Assembly: GCA_002433025.1 (NCBI GenBank)
Contig: DJGZ01000029.1
Location: 1 to 64,000 of the forward strand
Reading direction: 5' to 3'
Source: Bacteroidales bacterium UBA5833
GTDB lineage: Bacteria > Bacteroidota > Bacteroidia > Bacteroidales > Lentimicrobiaceae
Length of the DNA: 64,000 nt
Made by a program: the position numbers and the translations under genes. How positions within the stretch are numbered: the first letter of the stretch is position 1; each line of letters begins with the position of its first letter. The notes under the pieces are model-generated. The model was not told the DNA's origin. It did no database searches and saw only the letters and a program-made list of their open reading frames with translations. Below are positions 60,501 to 64,000 of this stretch, one piece after another.

Positions 60501-61394
60501 ATGAAAACCAGCAATAAATCCCTGATGTTCGCACTTATGGCAGTCCTCTTCTGGTCTACCATCGGTTCAGCTTTCAAGCTGACACTGAATTACCTGAACT
60601 TTGTCCAGGTTTTGTTTTTTACCAGCTTTGTCGCTGTGATTTTCCTGGCGCTGACGCTTACGATTAGCGGAAAGATGAGAAATATTTTCTGCCTCAGCAA
60701 AAAGTATATCGGAATGTCTGCAATCATGGGATTTCTTAATCCATTTGCCTATTACCTTATACTTCTGAAAGCTTACTCCATTCTCCAGGCCCAGGAGGCA
60801 GTAGTATTAAACTATATCTGGCCTATGATTCTGGTGTTACTGTCCATCCCATTCCTCCGTCAGAAGATCTCCTTAATAAGTTTCCTGGCATTGCTGATCA
60901 GTTTTTCCGGAATATTTGTAATTGCTACCGAAGGACGGATTATGACAATGCGCTTTTCTCATCCTGCCGGGGTGGCACTTGCTTTGGTCAGCGCTTTTTT
61001 CTGGGCATCATACTGGTTGCTCAATCTGAAGGATAAGCGGGAAGAGACTGAAAAACTGTTTATGAATTTCGCTTTTGGATTTCTTTATATTCTTATTTAT
61101 ATTCTCTCTACCAACAATCTTGTACTGCCAGGTATAAAAGGTATAATCGGGACTGTTTATATCGGTTTGTTTGAAATGGGGATCACCTTTGTACTCTGGC
61201 TGAAAGCCCTGAAATACGCCGAAAACACAGCAAGGGTGAGCAATCTCGTATACCTCTCCCCTTTTCTGTCACTTATTTGTGTTTCGGTATTTGTAGGCGA
61301 AAAGATCCTGATCTCCACAATAGCAGGCCTTATTCTGATTATTGGAGGAATATTGATCCAGCACTTTATTGGAAAAACCGCGAAAGCTATCTAG
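60501..61394 (+). CDS. EamA/DMT-family transporter
   Basis: A 297-residue inner-membrane protein with ten helices and two EamA repeats: LMAVLFWSTIGSAFKLTLNYLNFVQVLFFTSF (residues 10-40) and ALVSAFFWASYWLLNLKDKREETEKLF (160-186). The second repeat has LWLKALKYAENTARVSNLVYLSPFLSL. Members export amino acids or metabolites; the substrate is unknown. The end shares the tetranucleotide CTAG with the stop of the convergent receiver gene. Confidence 0.9.
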   Translation: MKTSNKSLMFALMAVLFWSTIGSAFKLTLNYLNFVQVLFFTSFVAVIFLALTLTISGKMRNIFCLSKKYIGMSAIMGFLNPFAYYLILLKAYSILQAQEAVVLNYIWPMILVLLSIPFLRQKISLISFLALLISFSGIFVIATEGRIMTMRFSHPAGVALALVSAFFWASYWLLNLKDKREETEKLFMNFAFGFLYILIYILSTNNLVLPGIKGIIGTVYIGLFEMGITFVLWLKALKYAENTARVSNLVYLSPFLSLICVSVFVGEKILISTIAGLILIIGGILIQHFIGKTAKAI

Positions 61395-61798
61395 AGATAC
61401 CTGCTGATCGTCCTTAGCAATTCTGATGGCCTGATGGGTTTAGAAAGGTAGTCGTCACAGCCTGCGGCTTTACTTTTCTCCTTCTCACCCTTCATTGCAT
61501 AAGCAGTTTGAGCAATAACGGGCAATTCCGGCCTGATCTTTTTTAACTCGACAGTTACCAGATAGCCGTCCATTCCGTCAAGCTGGACATCCATCAGGAC
61601 AAGATCAATTTTAACATCTCCTGAGACCAGTTTCAATGCATCTTCACCCGATCTGGCCCATAGGATTTCAGCACCAGATTTACGCAGCGTAGCCGCCAGA
61701 AACTGATAATTCGATTCAACATCTTCAACAATTAATATCGTTTTATCCTTCCAAAGTCCCAGCGTCGCCGCGATGTTATCAACAATTACTTTTTCCAT
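61391..61798 (-). CDS. Stand-alone response-regulator receiver protein
   Basis: A 135-residue single receiver domain: ILIVEDVESNYQF near residue 21 gives the acidic pair, phospho-acceptor Asp in LVLMDVQLDGMDG near 70, the Thr in AQTAYAM and Lys in LSKPI. A short N-terminal lead (MEKVIVDNIAATLGLWKDK) precedes it. There is no output domain. It is very like the C-terminal receiver of the hybrid kinase at 22477-25413, so it could take phosphate from that kinase or a relative. Convergent with the DMT gene. Confidence 0.9.
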   Translation of the reverse strand: MEKVIVDNIAATLGLWKDKTILIVEDVESNYQFLAATLRKSGAEILWARSGEDALKLVSGDVKIDLVLMDVQLDGMDGYLVTVELKKIRPELPVIAQTAYAMKGEKEKSKAAGCDDYLSKPIRPSELLRTISRYL

Positions 61799-61976
61799 TC
61801 CCGGAAATCTTAATTAAAAAATATCATACAGCGATTCGGTTTCTGCATTCAGGTATGAGGAGTCACAAAAGAAATACAGAAATAATCTATATCTACTCGC
61901 AAAGTTACAACAATTTATCCGGAATTATAACATGTAAAAATGACGGGTTAAACATGTCATCTGATGTAAGCTAACC

Positions 61977-62035
61977 GAAACAGAATTTATTCCGGTATTT
62001 CTGAAACAGAATCGGATCAGCTATCGTTGAAACAG
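61977..62035. repeat. Three GAAACAG repeats at 26-base intervals upstream of mtaB
   Basis: GAAACAGAAT at 61977, GAAACAGAAT at 62003 and GAAACAG at 62029, spaced exactly 26 bases apart. They lie between the receiver gene and the mtaB promoter and could be protein-binding repeats. Confidence 0.55.
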
Positions 62036-62056
62036 ACAGGCACACTGTTCAAATGC

Positions 62057-62064
62057 CTATCTTT
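62057..62064 (+). promoter_or_regulatory. -7 promoter element (TATCTTTG) of mtaB
   Basis: TATCTTTG ends six bases before the ATG at 62071, which again implies a leaderless or nearly leaderless mRNA. The longer frame from 62053 would start inside the promoter. Confidence 0.5.
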
Positions 62065-62070
62065 GCAGCA

Positions 62071-63369
62071 ATGAAGAATAACAAAATTGCATTTCAGACA
62101 TTTGGCTGCAAGCTTAATTTTGCTGAAACTTCGGCTATTGCGCGAAAATTCACGGCATCGGGTTACGAGATCGTCGATTTCAGGGAGGAGGCCGATTATT
62201 ACGTGATCCATTCCTGCACGGTTACTTCACAGGCTGAAAAGAAGACCCGGGCAGCCATCAGACAGGCTGCCAGAAAAAATCCCGAAGCATCGGTTGCCGT
62301 GATTGGCTGCTATTCCCAGCTAAGGCCGGAAGAAATCCATAAGATCAACGGGGTGGATATCATTCTGGGCAACAGCGACAAATACCACCTCCCCGAATAT
62401 ATTGACAACCTGCGAAAGCATAAAGCAGAAAAAATACCGGCACCTGCCAGACCCACTGACTTTGAACCCGGTTTTTCCATTGGAGACCGTACCCGTTCAT
62501 TTTTCAAGGTTCAGGATGGCTGCGACTATTTTTGCACATACTGCGCCATTCCCTTCGCCCGGGGCCGGAGCCGCAGCGCAACCATCGCTTCTACACTTGA
62601 GGTTGCCCGGCAAATTGCCTCCACCGAAGTAAAGGAGATCGTGCTTACCGGCGTCAATATCGGTGATTTCGGCCGGCAGAATAGCGAATCTTTTACCGAC
62701 CTTCTCAAAGCACTTGGGCAGCTTGAGGGCATTGAAAGAATCAGAATCTCATCCGTTGAACCGGAACTGCTGAAAGATGAAATCATCGCGCTGGTCGCCC
62801 AAAGCCAGCGGTTTATGCCCCACTTTCACATACCGCTGCAATCGGGCACCGACCGTATTCTTGAACTGATGAAACGGAAATATAAGCGTGAAGTATTTGC
62901 TGACCGGGTCAACACCATTAAAATGACGATGCCTGATGCCTGTATTGCAGCGGATGTCATCACCGGATTTCCGGGTGAAACGGACGAGGACTTCAGGCAA
63001 ACCGTAGATTTTATCGAAAGCCTGCCGGTATCGTATCTGCACGTATTCACCTACTCAAAACGACCGGGCACCAGGGCCGCATTGCTGGATGAACAAGTGC
63101 ATGATGCCATCAAACAGGAACGCAGCCGGCTGCTCCATCAGCTCTCAGAAAGAAAAAAAGAGCTGTTTTATAACGAAAACAGGGGCAGTCATCAGGTGGT
63201 CCTGTGGGAATCAAGTATGCATAAGGGATTTATGAACGGCTTTACCGGAAATTATATCCATTGCAAGAAACCATTTGATAAAAATTCAGTTAATCAGATT
63301 GAAAGCGTCACCCTGCTCGAACCGGACAAGGATGGCATGTTTACGGTAAAAGTCAACGACCAGCTATGA
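62071..63369 (+). CDS. mtaB: tRNA (t6A37) methylthiotransferase MtaB
   Basis: A 432-residue radical-SAM enzyme that adds methylthio to t6A at position 37 of tRNAs reading ANN codons. The N-terminal UPF0004 domain has three cluster Cys (FGCKLN, HSCTVT, IGCYSQ), the radical-SAM CxxxCxxC is in DGCDYFCTYCAIPFARGRSRS, then a TRAM-like tail (LWESSMHKGFMNGFTGNYIHC). Start ATG 62071 fits the promoter. The YciO-type gene earlier in the window may work in the same tRNA modification. The stop overlaps the next gene (ATGA). Confidence 0.95.
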   Translation: MKNNKIAFQTFGCKLNFAETSAIARKFTASGYEIVDFREEADYYVIHSCTVTSQAEKKTRAAIRQAARKNPEASVAVIGCYSQLRPEEIHKINGVDIILGNSDKYHLPEYIDNLRKHKAEKIPAPARPTDFEPGFSIGDRTRSFFKVQDGCDYFCTYCAIPFARGRSRSATIASTLEVARQIASTEVKEIVLTGVNIGDFGRQNSESFTDLLKALGQLEGIERIRISSVEPELLKDEIIALVAQSQRFMPHFHIPLQSGTDRILELMKRKYKREVFADRVNTIKMTMPDACIAADVITGFPGETDEDFRQTVDFIESLPVSYLHVFTYSKRPGTRAALLDEQVHDAIKQERSRLLHQLSERKKELFYNENRGSHQVVLWESSMHKGFMNGFTGNYIHCKKPFDKNSVNQIESVTLLEPDKDGMFTVKVNDQL

Positions 63370-64000
63370 AAACAACAGATTACCAAGCATTATGCAATGG
63401 CGTATGCGATATGGCACGGGAAGCCGGGGATTACATTTTGCAACAACTTAACAATATAACCCATACTGAAATCGAGCAGAAAGGGCATCACAATTATGTG
63501 ACTTATGTAGATAAATCGGCAGAAGAGCTGATTGTAAACCGCCTTAAAGTCCTGTTGCCCGGTTCGGGATTTATTACCGAAGAAAACACCGCCGGCCATG
63601 ATCAGCAGTTGTTCAGATGGGTAATTGATCCACTCGACGGAACCACCAATTTTATTCATAAAGTCCCTGTTTTCTGCGTCAGCATCGCGCTGATGGAAGG
63701 TGATGAAGTAGTGGTGGGAGTGGTTTATGAAATCAATCTTGATGAGTGTTTTTATGCCTGGAAAGGTGGCAAAGCCATGCTGAATAGCAAGGAAATCTCG
63801 GTTTCTCCGGTAAAAGACTTCGACAACAGCCTGCTGGCCACAGGGTTCCCTTATTATGATTACGGCCGGCTTGATGATTATGTAACGGTCTTCAAGCACT
63901 TTATGCAACATACAGCCGGTTTGCGCCGGTTAGGTTCAGCAGCTGCGGATCTGGCTTATGTTGCCTGCGGCAGATTCGAAGGCTTCTATGAATACGGACT
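63366..64000 (+). CDS. suhB: Inositol monophosphatase family protein (partial)
   Basis: The first 211 residues of a metal-dependent phosphatase, cut by the window edge. Residues near 70 read FITEEN (metal-binding Glu), near 90 WVIDPLDGTTNFIHKVPVFCVSIAL (the DPLDGT metal site) and near 190 LRRLGSAAADLAYVACGRFEGFYEYGL (start of the second metal-binding segment). Inositol-1-monophosphatase (SuhB) is the general prediction; the true substrate may be another sugar phosphate. It is coupled to mtaB by a 4-base overlap. Confidence 0.88.
   Translation, partial: MKTTDYQALCNGVCDMAREAGDYILQQLNNITHTEIEQKGHHNYVTYVDKSAEELIVNRLKVLLPGSGFITEENTAGHDQQLFRWVIDPLDGTTNFIHKVPVFCVSIALMEGDEVVVGVVYEINLDECFYAWKGGKAMLNSKEISVSPVKDFDNSLLATGFPYYDYGRLDDYVTVFKHFMQHTAGLRRLGSAAADLAYVACGRFEGFYEYG

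Noticed and set aside
1..64000. CRISPR arrays, insertion sequences, prophage
   Set aside because: No regularly spaced repeats, transposase, integrase or phage structural genes were seen on either strand.

Overview
This is an ordinary chromosomal stretch from a Bacteroidota bacterium, most likely of the Bacteroidales or a close lineage. The evidence is the recurrent promoter signature TAnnTTTG (often TATCTTTG) with TTG or TTTG about 19 bases upstream, the near absence of Shine-Dalgarno sequences, and family content typical of the phylum (type III glutamine synthetase, DUF4301, DUF4831, DUF4199, DUF4369/TlpA-type thioredoxin proteins, a TonB-dependent receptor with a carboxypeptidase-like N-terminal domain). 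No insertion sequence, prophage or CRISPR array was seen. The last gene runs off the right edge.

Layout. 1-10 kb: a nicotinamide-riboside-kinase-like protein, a Ca2+/Na+ exchanger, DUF4301 and DUF1858 proteins, pdxH, envelope proteins, a thioredoxin-like lipid/periplasmic protein and an MFS transporter. 10-13.3 kb (minus): translation operon thrS-infC-rpmI-rplT, where infC starts with AUA behind the only perfect Shine-Dalgarno in the window. 13.4-20.3 kb: a PAS-only protein, then a LexA-like XRE/S24 regulator divergent from dinB and a DnaE-type polymerase. Two copies of GATTA-N5-TAATC lie in the divergent promoter, so this looks like a self-regulated damage-inducible mutagenesis cassette. 20.4-25.4 kb: a methyltransferase with a leader-peptide/hairpin 5' region, a small membrane protein behind a possibly structured leader, and a large hybrid histidine kinase. 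25.8-30.3 kb: a nested inverted repeat, a canonical promoter and a clear FMN riboswitch that precedes a TonB-dependent receptor and a 471-residue protein of unknown function; together these suggest flavin uptake across the outer membrane. 30.3-40.4 kb: DUF302, MFS, Rossmann oxidoreductase, rhodanese, DUF2062, DEAD helicase, a tiny lipoprotein, rarA, kdsA, a Yip1/DUF4831 pair and DUF2061.

40.5-50 kb (minus): type III glutamine synthetase, a sodium:solute symporter, a complete GDP-D-glycero-alpha-D-manno-heptose gene set (gmhA, hddA, gmhB, hddC), two glycosyltransferases and a DUF4199 protein. 50-52.8 kb: SRP RNA, YciO/TsaC-family protein, cupin, tRNA-Lys(UUU), and a hemerythrin-like protein paired with a LuxR-type regulator. 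52.8-58.3 kb: UDP-glucose dehydrogenase, UDP-glucuronate decarboxylase, dTDP-4-dehydrorhamnose reductase, a degenerate GxxExxY protein and a phosphohexomutase, all serving surface polysaccharide precursors. 58.3-64 kb: ornithine carbamoyltransferase plus carbamate kinase (citrulline breakdown), a DMT exporter, a stand-alone receiver protein, mtaB and a partial inositol-phosphatase family gene.

The most interesting places are the infC AUA start, the regulator/dinB/dnaE cassette with its paired operators, the FMN-riboswitch TonB receptor locus with the inverted repeat abutting its promoter, and the methyltransferase leader that resembles translation-coupled attenuation.
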